Source of the DNA: Zygotorulaspora mrakii
Taxonomy: Eukaryota > Ascomycota > Saccharomycetes > Saccharomycetales > Saccharomycetaceae
Assembly: GCF_013402915.1 (NCBI RefSeq)
Contig: NC_050719.1
Span: 1,116,001 to 1,180,000, forward strand
DNA: 64,000 nt
Direction of reading: 5' to 3'
Below are positions 20,133 through 28,626 of the stretch, piece by piece. Within the stretch, counting starts at the first letter, position 1; each line of letters opens with the position of its first letter. A model generated the notes under the pieces. That model was not told the DNA's origin. It did not search any database and saw nothing but the letters and a program-made list of their open reading frames with translations. A program made the position numbers and the translations under genes.

Positions 20133-21919
20133 TTACACGTGGTGCTTATATGTTGTACTAGCAACTGATAATGCCAATGCTATGAGAAACTTGTCCAATT
20201 GCATTGGCAAAGCCTGGAAGTGCTCAGAGAGACAAATTAATGGTAGCTTACGCAGGGTTCTGCCACTTACGTCAAATCTCTAAATTGAAATATTATGTTA
20301 GTAAAGCAAGTTTTCAGTTTGCAAAAATTTTCTACACATGAACATACCAGGCATTTAGAAGCAATTAGCGAAATAACCTCTTCGTACTTGAATTGTGACA
20401 AGGCGTTAAAGGGACACGAAATGATATTTTTTCGCATAAGTTCTCTTAAGGTAGAGGTCAAAATTTCAATTATTGCGTCTTTTGATGGATTGCCAATATG
20501 AAATACACCATCAGCCCTATCTATGAATGCTGGGTCCAAAGAGTTTAGTAGATTGGACGTTGCCAGGACAATCAGATTATTGTATTTTTTTAATCGATCC
20601 AGTAGAGTTAATAGCGTACTCACGACCCTTACCCCATCTGTGGACTCACTTTTGTTGAGTAATTCGTCTCTTGAAATTGCTATGGCCTCCACTTCGTCGA
20701 TTAGCAGACAAACGAATGAATTTTCGTTCAATTTCAAGAGATTTTCAACATCTGTAAATATGCTACTCAGGTTTTTTGATGATTCACCGAACCACCTTGA
20801 AAAGATTCTTGAACATGAGATCTCAACTAGTATTCCCTTATGGCGAGTATCAATAGGGTTTGTGCCACAAGAGAACTCCCTTCTTATGGACAATTTCTGA
20901 ACCAACGCCTTACAAACTGTCGTCTTTCCTGTTCCTGGAGGGCCATGGACAATCAAGAGCTTATTATTAGAAAAAATATTAGATGAATCAATGTTACTAT
21001 TAGCTTTCTCTCTTGACAAAGTTGCAACTTTCAGCGCTATGGTAGCGTAGCTGAACATCTTTTGCTTAATGTCATTATCGAAAAATAAGGACTCCCAGCA
21101 GTTTTCCAATTCCTTTGAGGGAAGCAACGTAACTTTTGTCAATGATAGTGTTTGTTTGCTAATTCGAACTGAGGAATCTAAGGAATCGTTAACTTTTGAT
21201 GAAATCAGTGTGTTTTCATCGGTGAGGCACTCATCATTAGCATTCTCGTTGTCACTATAAAGATCAATTTTATCAAAATCGTCAATCAGCACCTTATTGT
21301 CGTTCTGATGCTGCAAATCTTCCAAGCAACAGAAAAGATGAACATTGAGTTCGCCCACTTCCATCGACGGAGAGCCAACATGTTGTGCCGTTTGAGCATT
21401 GTTCACTTCTTCTTCCAAGATATTTGTTACCCTTTCCTTTAGATTGCAAAGAGTTGTACCCAAACATGTATTGATAGCTGGATTCTCAACGTAGATGTCG
21501 CTAGTTATCTTCACTATGAAAAGTGAAAATATTAGGTTAGCATGAGCCTCGCTTATTGCCTCAGATGAATCGTCCATGGCAAGCTGATGGAATATCACCC
21601 TAACCAAACTCTTTACAATACGACTTTGCGCTTCCGTGGGCGGTTCACAAATCTCAATACTTCCATGACCCTCGGCCAAAAAGTCTTCTGAAGTTAGTAT
21701 CAATCTACGCAACCGCTCACATTCGAATTTTCTCAGTCTCTTCTGGACAATGCTCTTGACCAGCTTGTAAAATATATGCATCTTGTCAACTGCATTTATT
21801 GTCTCATTGCCTCCATGTCCGTGATTGGCTCTTATTTTTCCCTCGTTCTCTTCATTCAACGCACATTGGACCAACGAAACCGTGCTGGCTCTGAGCATGA
21901 CATCTACCATACACACCAT
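20133..21919 (-). CDS. PCH2: Meiotic AAA+ ATPase Pch2/TRIP13, two exons
   Basis: CDS: exon 1 20348-21919, intron 20280-20347, exon 2 20133-20279; 572 residues (S. cerevisiae 564). Pch2 remodels HORMA proteins such as Hop1 on meiotic chromosomes and acts in the pachytene checkpoint. Walker A GPPGTGKTTVCKAL at about residue 326, Walker B LLIDEVEAI at about 405, sensor region LATSNLLNSLDPAFIDRAD. Exon 2 supplies the C-terminal sensor-2 segment VSGRTLRKLPLICL and ends STTYKHHV. Unspliced, the protein would end QFRDLT and lack this segment. PCH2 in S. cerevisiae also has a 3' intron. The gene closes the YBR186-196 block. Confidence 0.95.
20280..20347 (-). other. PCH2: PCH2 intron, 68 nt
   Basis: Donor GTATGT at 20347-20342, branch TACTAAC at 20303-20297 (branch A 20298), acceptor TTTAG ending at 20280, 18 nt past the branch A. 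Phase 0: codon CTG joins AGA. Confidence 0.95.
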
Positions 21920-21989
21920 CTTGCCGAACCAGATTGTATAGTTTTCGTTTCACAGTTCGAAGGAGAAGACATATCTTATAAGAGAAAAA

Positions 21990-21999
21990 TAGCCGCCCA
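21990..21999 (+). promoter_or_regulatory. URS1-like site upstream of PCH2
   Basis: TAGCCGCCCA, one base from the URS1 consensus TAGCCGCCGA bound by Ume6, which represses early meiotic genes in mitosis. It lies 71-80 bp upstream of the PCH2 ATG. The neighbouring metallothionein-like gene is divergent and shares this spacer. Confidence 0.5.
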
Positions 22000-22094
22000 T
22001 CCCACTTTTCTTGACGAAAAAAACACGAGATTGCCTAATTAGGAATATCCAGCCGTTGAGCTCTTATCAAAAGAATAAAAGCTAAGCTAAAAGG

Positions 22095-22102
22095 TATAAA
22101 AG
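22095..22102 (+). promoter_or_regulatory. TATA box of the metallothionein-like gene
   Basis: TATAAAAG 101-108 bp upstream of the ATG at 22203, a spacing normal for inducible yeast genes. No clear Ace1/Cup2 copper-response site was recognised. Confidence 0.5.
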
Positions 22103-22202
22103 AAAAGGTACAAGAAGAGCGCGATCTGATTATGATACTGTCACTCGTTGTCGTAAACCTCGCTAATATTACCTCTCAGGCTCATTGAATATTTTTTCTT
22201 AG

Positions 22203-22430
22203 ATGTCGTGCTGCCAATCTGATGAGAAATCATGTTGTCAATCTAAACAAAATGTTAAAACTACATCTGCGAGACTGCCAGCAGCACCATCATCTGGAAA
22301 AGTGTCCGCTAGTCCATCTTTCAAGGAGAAATTATCTTCAAATTGTTGCATGTCGTCCTCTAAAAAAGAGAGCAGATGCAAATGTGGTTCTAGCTGTGAA
22401 TGTCCCACTTGTAACACAACAAAGCTATGA
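22203..22430 (+). CDS. Small cysteine-rich metallothionein-like protein
   Basis: 75 residues with 11 cysteines. The N-terminus has two CC pairs (MSCCQSDEKSCCQ). A cysteine-free Ser/Lys/Ala/Pro middle follows to about residue 46, then another CC pair. The C-terminus has the metallothionein-style CKCGSSCECPTC, with two C-x-C motifs and one C-x-x-C. No aromatic residues except one Phe. This fits a metal-binding protein, probably for Cu(I) or Zn, but I do not recognise an orthologue of Cup1 or Crs5. The gene has a good TATA box and lies at the breakpoint between the PCH2 and GLO2 synteny blocks. The stop TGA is the first of three in-frame TGA codons in a 9-bp tandem repeat. Confidence 0.65.
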   Translation: MSCCQSDEKSCCQSKQNVKTTSARLPAAPSSGKVSASPSFKEKLSSNCCMSSSKKESRCKCGSSCECPTCNTTKL

Positions 22431-22453
22431 TGCTTATGATGCTTATGATGCTT
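22427..22453 (+). repeat. 9-bp tandem repeat spanning a stop codon
   Basis: ATGATGCTT repeated three times without mismatch. In the metallothionein-like frame this reads TGA TGC TTA TGA TGC TTA TGA TGC TTG, so three stops alternate with Cys and Leu codons. Confidence 0.9.
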
Positions 22454-22939
22454 GTCCAGTCTGAAATTTGAGATATATAGTTAAATACAGTATTTACTAA
22501 TACATTTACCTGAAGGTGAAGGGAGCATGTGTCGAGGGGATGACATGATCATTTTTATCACTTTTATGTTTTGTTAATAATAAGAGATTTTACAAGGCTG
22601 AAGGAGATTTAACATCAATATACACTGTGTAAATATGATGCAAATAATAAAAAACGCAAAAGGCATCACAGAGTGCGTGTTGATGAAGTGTCCAGTACTA
22701 TAAGCTCAAATACAGTGTGATAATCTATGTGAAATGTATGATACATAGATTTGGTACCAGTGAAATGTTTCTATTGGGTGGACCTAAACAGCCCTGCTTA
22801 CCCGTACTTAAGAATGCCAGAGCAATATTAATACAATGAAATACCCTAATTGTATAGAGATCTTGGAAGTTTAGGTTGTACCCATAGAGACTCGCCCAAG
22901 TAAGTATAATCTGGGAATTCCAGAGGGCTTTATAGTTTT
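22431..22939. other. Spacer with inverted repeat upstream of GLO2
   Basis: 509 bp with no credible gene. It includes a perfect 9-bp inverted repeat, AATCTATGT (22722-22730) and ACATAGATT (22743-22751), separated by 12 nt. This spacer contains the junction between synteny blocks A and B. Confidence 0.55.
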
Positions 22940-23788
22940 ATGCTATTTAAACAAATTAGAAAGATGCATGTTAAACCTATTAAAATGAGATGGATGACCG
23001 GCGGGGTCAATTACAGTTATCTGTTGAGTACGCAAGATAGCAGTCAATCATGGTTGATTGACCCAGCAGAAGCGATGGAAGTGCTGCCCGCGTTGAATAG
23101 CGCAGAAAAATCTAGTATACAAGCTATAGTGAATACGCATCATCATTATGATCATGCCGGAGGCAATGTTGCCGTTTTGGCAAGTTTGAAACAGACATCA
23201 AATCATCCAATAAAGGTAATAGGTGGCTCTAGAGGCTCACCTGCTGTCACTGACATTCCTAAGGATCTGCAACATTACAAGTTAGGTGATTTAGACATCA
23301 CAAGTATTCGCACTCCATGCCACACCCAAGATTCTGTATGCTATCATGTTATTGACCCTGAGACAAATGAACAGGCAATCTTCAGCGGTGATACCTTGTT
23401 CACTGCTGGCTGTGGGCGATTTTTTGAGGGAACCGGCGAGGAAATGGACGCCGCATTGAACGAGAAGATTTTGAAGGGCGTAAAAGAGCCCAATTGGGGC
23501 ACAACTAGGGTATTTCCTGGTCACGAATATACTACTGGAAATGTAGAGTTTATTCGCAAAGCGATTTATCCAAATGTTGGTGACAATAAGTATTTTGACG
23601 CTTTGGAAGATTATTGTCATGAACACGAAGTCACTACAGGAAAATTTACGCTTTACGATGAATTGATGTTCAACCCATTTATGAGACTGGATGACAAACT
23701 GGTAAGAAAAGCTATTGGTGACGAGAACTGTACTTGGTCTAGAGGCAGAGTTATGGATCAACTAAGAAAAATGAAGAATGCAGCTTGA
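22940..23788 (+). CDS. GLO2: Glyoxalase II, probably dual-targeted
   Basis: 282-residue hydroxyacylglutathione hydrolase of the metallo-beta-lactamase fold; it hydrolyses S-D-lactoylglutathione to D-lactate and glutathione, the second step of methylglyoxal detoxification. The metal motif THHHYDHAGG is at about residue 68, a further ligand region is SGDTLFTAGCGRFFEG, and PGHEYT supplies another His. The start MLFKQIRKMHVKPIKMRW equals the mitochondrial Glo4 N-terminus of S. cerevisiae in form, while a second in-frame ATG at 22964 (residue 9, MHVKPIKMRW) equals the cytosolic Glo2 start. GLO2 and GLO4 are whole-genome-duplication paralogues, so this single gene may make both forms. Next to CUE5 as in S. 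cerevisiae. Confidence 0.94.
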   Translation: MLFKQIRKMHVKPIKMRWMTGGVNYSYLLSTQDSSQSWLIDPAEAMEVLPALNSAEKSSIQAIVNTHHHYDHAGGNVAVLASLKQTSNHPIKVIGGSRGSPAVTDIPKDLQHYKLGDLDITSIRTPCHTQDSVCYHVIDPETNEQAIFSGDTLFTAGCGRFFEGTGEEMDAALNEKILKGVKEPNWGTTRVFPGHEYTTGNVEFIRKAIYPNVGDNKYFDALEDYCHEHEVTTGKFTLYDELMFNPFMRLDDKLVRKAIGDENCTWSRGRVMDQLRKMKNAA

Positions 23789-24095
23789 ACTGAAGAAAAC
23801 AAAAACTTTCATCGTTACTGGTAACTGAGCTCATGCGAGCATGGCAAGTCACTAAATAGATATCACGGCATATGGGCTGCGTGCTCAGGCCCGTCAAGAG
23901 CTGGCGATTGTAATTCTTTTCTATTTATCATCATATACGTTATGGTATATCAAGATTTATCATATCAAACCTCATTCAAGTCACATAACTACGAGAGGTG
24001 TCAGATAGCCTAATATTGTTATTTAATCAACTGTCAAATTTGAAGAACTCGATTCTTCTTCGTTCCCATACACAGAAAATTCTAAACAATTAAAT
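23789..24095. other. Spacer GLO2-CUE5
   Basis: 307 bp with the GLO2 3' region and the CUE5 promoter. No gene or distinctive site was recognised. Confidence 0.5.
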
Positions 24096-25379
24096 ATGTC
24101 TGCAGAGGAAGCTGAAGCTTTAAGTACCACGGATATTGACAGTGCCCCTGACATTAAGGAAGATAGTCCCAAGAAGCCTGAAGGTGTAATCGAAACAGCG
24201 AAAACAGATGATTCTGAACAGGAAAATCCACCAGCTATAGAAAAAGAGATTGATGAAACAAAAAAGGGTCCTGAGGATGAGCGTCCTGAGGAAGCAACCC
24301 CCCCACTTCCAGCCCGAAAGAAAACTAATGATATTTTGGAAGCAAAGGCACCTGAAGAGAACCCCATTTTAACTCAATTAAAAGAGGCGTTCCCAAATGT
24401 CGAGGAAAAATATGTAAAGGCTGTAATTATCGCGTCACAAGGAGCTTTAGATCCTGCATTCAGTGCGCTACTGTTTCTATCAGATCCAGAATCAGGGGCG
24501 GACATAGAATTACCATCTCAGCCTGTAGTTCATAAAGCTCCAGATTTGCCGCAAAGAAGGAAACAGACTCAATTGGAACAGGACGAATTGCTAGCACGTC
24601 AGCTTGATGAACAGTTCAACAAAAATAGGCATTCGCAACGCGTTATTCAAAGTCGTAGGCAAGTTAATGCTGCAGGCCGTGAAGCAGGTGAAGCACGTAG
24701 GGAAAGGATAAGAGAGCGTCATAGAAGAAATCAACAACCGCTGAGCCCAGAAGAACAGAGAGAGCTTTACGGTGAAGATGAGGATTCTTGGGCTCAATTC
24801 ATGGAAAAGGAGCTGCCCGAACTGAAGGAAAAGGCAAACCGTTCAATCCAAGAGACTGCTACAAAATTAAATGGTTGGATTAGTGGATTCAGAAGAAATA
24901 TAGTGGGCGATTATGCTGAACCTGGCAACAGTAATGAAAGAGACTATTATGACGATGAGGCCTACGAACAAAAGATAAGCGAAAAGAATAATGATTACAC
25001 CAACAGTTATGCACCAAAGAAACCCGAAAGACGCAGATTCAATTCTTTTGGAGCCCAAGTTGGAGAGGAGTCATTGGAGAATCACGGTATAACGTTGCAC
25101 AATGACGACAGCGATGCTGAATACGACGAGGAAGATGATGTTCCACCACAACTTCCATCCAAGAACTCTGAAGACGGAAAACCCAAGGATGTTAAAATCG
25201 TACCAGAATCAACTTTTATCGATACACCTGACGCCTCAACTAGGAAAAAATGGCAACCAGTTGCGCCTGAGCCGTTAAATGCTACACCTACCAAGGTAGT
25301 TGTTACCCCAGATGACCGCAAGGCCAATAGGAACGCGGATGAGGACGAGTTTTTAATTAACAGCGACGACGAGATGTAA
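24096..25379 (+). CDS. CUE5: CUE-domain ubiquitin/Atg8 adaptor
   Basis: 427 residues (S. cerevisiae Cue5 is 411). Cue5 links ubiquitinated proteins and aggregates to Atg8 for selective autophagy. The CUE domain lies at about residues 89-132 (NPILTQLKEAFPNVEEKYVKAV and SALLFLSDPES). The rest is acidic and low in complexity, with a basic Arg-rich patch (RRERIRERHRRNQQ) and Pro-rich PPLPARK. Near the C-terminus KKWQPVAPEP at residue 386 is an Atg8-interacting motif of W-x-x-V type, in the place of WQPL in Cue5. In S. cerevisiae the pair is CUE5 (YOR042W) and DON1 (YDR273W); length and motif favour CUE5. Confidence 0.9.
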   Translation: MSAEEAEALSTTDIDSAPDIKEDSPKKPEGVIETAKTDDSEQENPPAIEKEIDETKKGPEDERPEEATPPLPARKKTNDILEAKAPEENPILTQLKEAFPNVEEKYVKAVIIASQGALDPAFSALLFLSDPESGADIELPSQPVVHKAPDLPQRRKQTQLEQDELLARQLDEQFNKNRHSQRVIQSRRQVNAAGREAGEARRERIRERHRRNQQPLSPEEQRELYGEDEDSWAQFMEKELPELKEKANRSIQETATKLNGWISGFRRNIVGDYAEPGNSNERDYYDDEAYEQKISEKNNDYTNSYAPKKPERRRFNSFGAQVGEESLENHGITLHNDDSDAEYDEEDDVPPQLPSKNSEDGKPKDVKIVPESTFIDTPDASTRKKWQPVAPEPLNATPTKVVVTPDDRKANRNADEDEFLINSDDEM

Positions 25380-26514
25380 TTCGTAATTCGGATCGATGTC
25401 TTACGTTTTTGATGAAGTTTTGAATAGTTAAAGTCACTATGTTTCAGAAATTAATAAAACAATCTTTTTTCTATCTTGAATTTAAAAAATTCGTCAGATA
25501 ATGTAGATAAGGTTAATGAAAGTTTATCTCATCATGTAGTATTCTTCAAGGGTCGTTAGGTCCTTGAACCTTCAAGTGTACCCTGAAGTTAGCACCAGTG
25601 GTTGCTGGCCAAACTTCACGCACGTTAACTCCAAGATTAGCGCCCAATGCGGCTAGTCGCACAACTCCTATAGTACCAAGGAAGGTGTTATCTGACAGGA
25701 AGGTGTTACCTTACAGGAAGAGTCTCTATCTGAAAAATTTTCAAAGCCAGATTTATACTGCACCACTGAGATTGGTCCATACATTACCCTACTTTCAGTT
25801 TTCTGTAACGAGCAGCGATGAATCATCACGAAGCTGACGAAAGTACAATCCCGATTTTGCATACAGTTCGAACTGCCTGATCTGCCATTGCTCAAAATGA
25901 TTGAATACTCGTAATTCCCATCCATTGTGCTTTACTGTGCCCAGAAAAAGTACTGATTCTCATAAATCTTATAAGTTCGTTATTTCTTGCTTAGTGAAAC
26001 GAAAGCCTCCTAAGTCGTGAACGCTTCACAAATGAAACTTGCACTTGAAGTAGCGACTGCTGCTGACAAACGCCAGGCGATTGAGTGTCCCGGCTGTCTA
26101 ATCTTCACGTTTCAATGGATACTACATCTTTAATAATATTGAAACTCGTAGATTATGATTACAGGAGCGATTCGTCATAAGTTGCCAGTACGTGAAAGGA
26201 GGTAAAAAGAGAAAAAAACCCATATTTGCAATTCTTTAAGAGAACAATCTCTTTATCACAGAGGGACCTAGCCGTTTTTGGTAGGTGGACAGTGTGTTAT
26301 TATTTGAGACTTGTGTAGTTTACAACACATATCGAACTTCTTACTCATCTGTGGTGATTTGCTGTTTATTTTTTTTCGATTGAAAAAAACTGGCTCTGCT
26401 GGGTACATTGAGAGAATTGAAAATATCTTAGTTGTGAAAGATACTAAGACAAATAGAGGATATTCGAAGGTGGACTTTTTGAGCGAGATAGAGAGCTCCC
26501 ATTATTAGTTCATT
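25380..26514. other. Long non-coding spacer upstream of WHI2, structured
   Basis: 1135 bp without a credible protein gene. It has a nested stem (TGAAGTT about 25588 with AACTTCA about 25615, enclosing AGCACC/GGTTGCT) and a second stem GATTAGC/GCTAGTC (about 25635-25658). Three approximate 18-bp tandem copies starting ggaaggtgtta follow at about 25679-25732. From memory, S. cerevisiae has the H/ACA snoRNA gene snR9 between CUE5 and WHI2, so an snR9 orthologue is expected here. Confidence 0.45.
25994..26129 (+). ncRNA. Candidate H/ACA snoRNA, possibly snR9
   Basis: Weak, structure-based call. A stem GTGAAACG (25994-26001) / CGCTTCAC (26022-26029) is followed by AAATGA (26030-26035), which fits box H (ANANNA). 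A longer hairpin is closed by TGAAAC/GTTTCA (26033-26038, 26109-26114) and TGAAG/CTTCA (26046-26050, 26103-26107), and an ACA with three bases after it ends at 26129. Box H overlaps the second stem by three bases and the first hairpin is short, so the true 5' end may be further upstream. Support comes mainly from expected synteny with snR9, about 385 bp upstream of WHI2. I could not match a guide sequence to rRNA. Confidence 0.28.
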
Positions 26515-28002
26515 ATGGAAAATATTATCACACAGGTTTCACAGGATACCGGGGCTAATGGGTTCTTGAAGGACCAGGTACCATCATCAGCCTACGACGA
26601 TGACATTGGAAACGATAGCGAGAACGGTAATTCTTTAATTCACTTGAACATCCAGGATAAGCACTATTACATCACACGCGACCAACTGATGTCACTTCCT
26701 GAGTCATTACTGTTGTGTTTGTTTCCGTCAGGTGTTTTCTTGGATTGTCAAGGTCAAGTTATAACTAATTTGACACCAGATGATGAAGTCTACATTTCAA
26801 ATTTCTCACCAAAATGTTTTGAGTATATCATGGAAGCGTATACAAAGGCCTACGATGATTTGATCAACTTCCCCATTAATAAATTATTTGATAGATCCGT
26901 GTCGGGAAGAGACCACCCCTTCTCTGCTAAGGGTTTTTTCTTTTTTAGTGGTTCAAATCCAGCTGCAAATCAAAATAATAATGAGAATGATATCTTGCAC
27001 GACAAACCGACCATTATTGTGCTTAGAGAAGATCTGGACTACTACTGCGTTCCTCAGAGTGATTTCCAATTCGACAATAAAGACACCAGTGATGACCTAT
27101 TGTATCATGTTATGGCTCAAGTTAAGGCAGCTGCTGGCAGCTACCTTACTAATAAGACTTCAATTTTCCAAGGATTGTATTCATCTAACAGGTTAAGGAA
27201 TTCAACGGCAAACAGGCAGTCAAGCGCAACTGTCGAAAAGTTTTCAAAGGAAAAAGAATTGGGTCCCGCTGAGCAACATTTGATGGATATGCTGTGTTCG
27301 TCAGGATTCGAAAGAAACTCAACGTGGGGAAATAGAACTCAGGAACCAGATAAAACTGTTATAAGCTCTTTGTCGCTATGTCGAATTGCCAATGAAACTA
27401 CGGAGGAGTTTAGAGAGAAGTATTTTGCCGCAAGAAACAGATGGGACTCCGAAATCAAACAAGCACACGAGAACTCACTAACGCCCGTTGGATCCACAGT
27501 TTCGGTGAATTCATTATCTCGCACTACATCAAATAACAATGCTCCCGTATTGACTTCCTCCCATGCTTTGACTCCAACTGCTTCCGCTTCCAACATTTCC
27601 AGTCACCACAAACCCCATGGCGAAAAGAGGAAGTCACGGTTGTCTGCCCTAGCCGACAACGTCAGGTCAAGATCCTCCTCGTCGCAAAGGTCAAGCTCCA
27701 AACAGCGGGTCCAAGAAGCACCCAAACTGTACGATCTGGTTCCAAAGCCAGACATCAACCCAAAACTACTACTGTTTTGGAGAAAACCAGCGCGGAAGTG
27801 TTGGTGGGGCGAAGAGGAAATCGATTTGCAAGTTGAAATCTATGGATCTTGGTCTGACCAAAAGACTGCTGATAACAAGAAGATGCTCAGTTTGAAAACT
27901 CCAGTCAATGTCAACGATGGCCTGAATAAGATCACCATCCCGGTGAGACTACACATCCGAAGGGTCTGGACTTTAGAACTCAGTGCCATAGGTGTTGATT
28001 GA
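26515..28002 (+). CDS. WHI2: Whi2 general stress-response regulator
   Basis: 495 residues (S. cerevisiae Whi2 is 486). Whi2 partners the phosphatases Psr1/Psr2 and restrains TORC1 and Ras signalling under amino-acid limitation. A BTB/KCTD-like fold covers about residues 40-165 (IHLNIQDKHYYITRDQLMSLPESLLLCLFPSG, then DEVYISNFSPKCFEYIMEAY). The middle is Ser/Thr-rich and basic (RSRSSSSQRSSSKQR), and the C-terminal domain includes LLFWRKPARKCWWGEEE and ends VWTLELSAIGVD. The ATG at 26515 gives MENIITQVSQDTG, close to the S. cerevisiae N-terminus. Order CUE5-WHI2-IRC23 is as in YOR042W-YOR044W. Confidence 0.95.
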   Translation: MENIITQVSQDTGANGFLKDQVPSSAYDDDIGNDSENGNSLIHLNIQDKHYYITRDQLMSLPESLLLCLFPSGVFLDCQGQVITNLTPDDEVYISNFSPKCFEYIMEAYTKAYDDLINFPINKLFDRSVSGRDHPFSAKGFFFFSGSNPAANQNNNENDILHDKPTIIVLREDLDYYCVPQSDFQFDNKDTSDDLLYHVMAQVKAAAGSYLTNKTSIFQGLYSSNRLRNSTANRQSSATVEKFSKEKELGPAEQHLMDMLCSSGFERNSTWGNRTQEPDKTVISSLSLCRIANETTEEFREKYFAARNRWDSEIKQAHENSLTPVGSTVSVNSLSRTTSNNNAPVLTSSHALTPTASASNISSHHKPHGEKRKSRLSALADNVRSRSSSSQRSSSKQRVQEAPKLYDLVPKPDINPKLLLFWRKPARKCWWGEEEIDLQVEIYGSWSDQKTADNKKMLSLKTPVNVNDGLNKITIPVRLHIRRVWTLELSAIGVD

Positions 28003-28626
28003 AGACCCCGGTAATACCCGGTGAAAAGTTTAATTACATCCCTTGCATTTCATCACCCATAGCGTTGCAATCTTCACACTCACCCGTCCCTCGGGCCCCC
28101 TTAGATACTGCCCTTATAATCAATACGTACATGCTTATATAAAACAGAAGAGACACAAGCAACCCCCGTGCAATGATAATTGACGTAATACACTACGTAG
28201 TTTGTTATCTTCGGAGTGTGCGATAAAATGTTTTTTTTCACAGTTTTTTGCAGACATACATTCTCTTGTCATTTTCCAGCCAACACATGGCTAACACCAC
28301 AGCGCGATGGTGAAAATCTATTTTTTCTTGTACTTTTTTTTTTTGTTATTGATGATTCAATCCTCACATGATAATAATCTAATCAATACAAAACAGGAAT
28401 AGCATCTAGTCTACAAAGTATTTGCTATCGGAGACCTCAGGGCTATAAGAGGCTGTGGATTTACGATTTTGTTTTGATCGTCAGGCATCTCTGGAAATTG
28501 GGTACTGCACCTCAGCGTGAGCTCTTTTTTTCACATTTTTTTCTGTTGCAAGAAAAGAACCTCAAGACCTCACGAGCTACAGATCTCAAAAAGCGAGAGC
28601 TCAAGAAGCAAGGCTAGTCTGGGACC
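28003..28626. other. Spacer WHI2-IRC23
   Basis: 624 bp. A CCCCT stress-response element lies at 28097-28101, and T-runs occur near 28229 and 28336. No gene is seen. Confidence 0.45.

Noticed and set aside
22222..22464. 80-codon frame overlapping the metallothionein-like gene
   Set aside because: It lacks the cysteine pattern, begins inside the other gene and ends in a repeat-derived Tyr-Asp-Ala tract.
25598..25925. 79- and 85-codon frames on both strands upstream of WHI2
   Set aside because: No similarity, overlapping on both strands, and the region has RNA-like stems and repeats.
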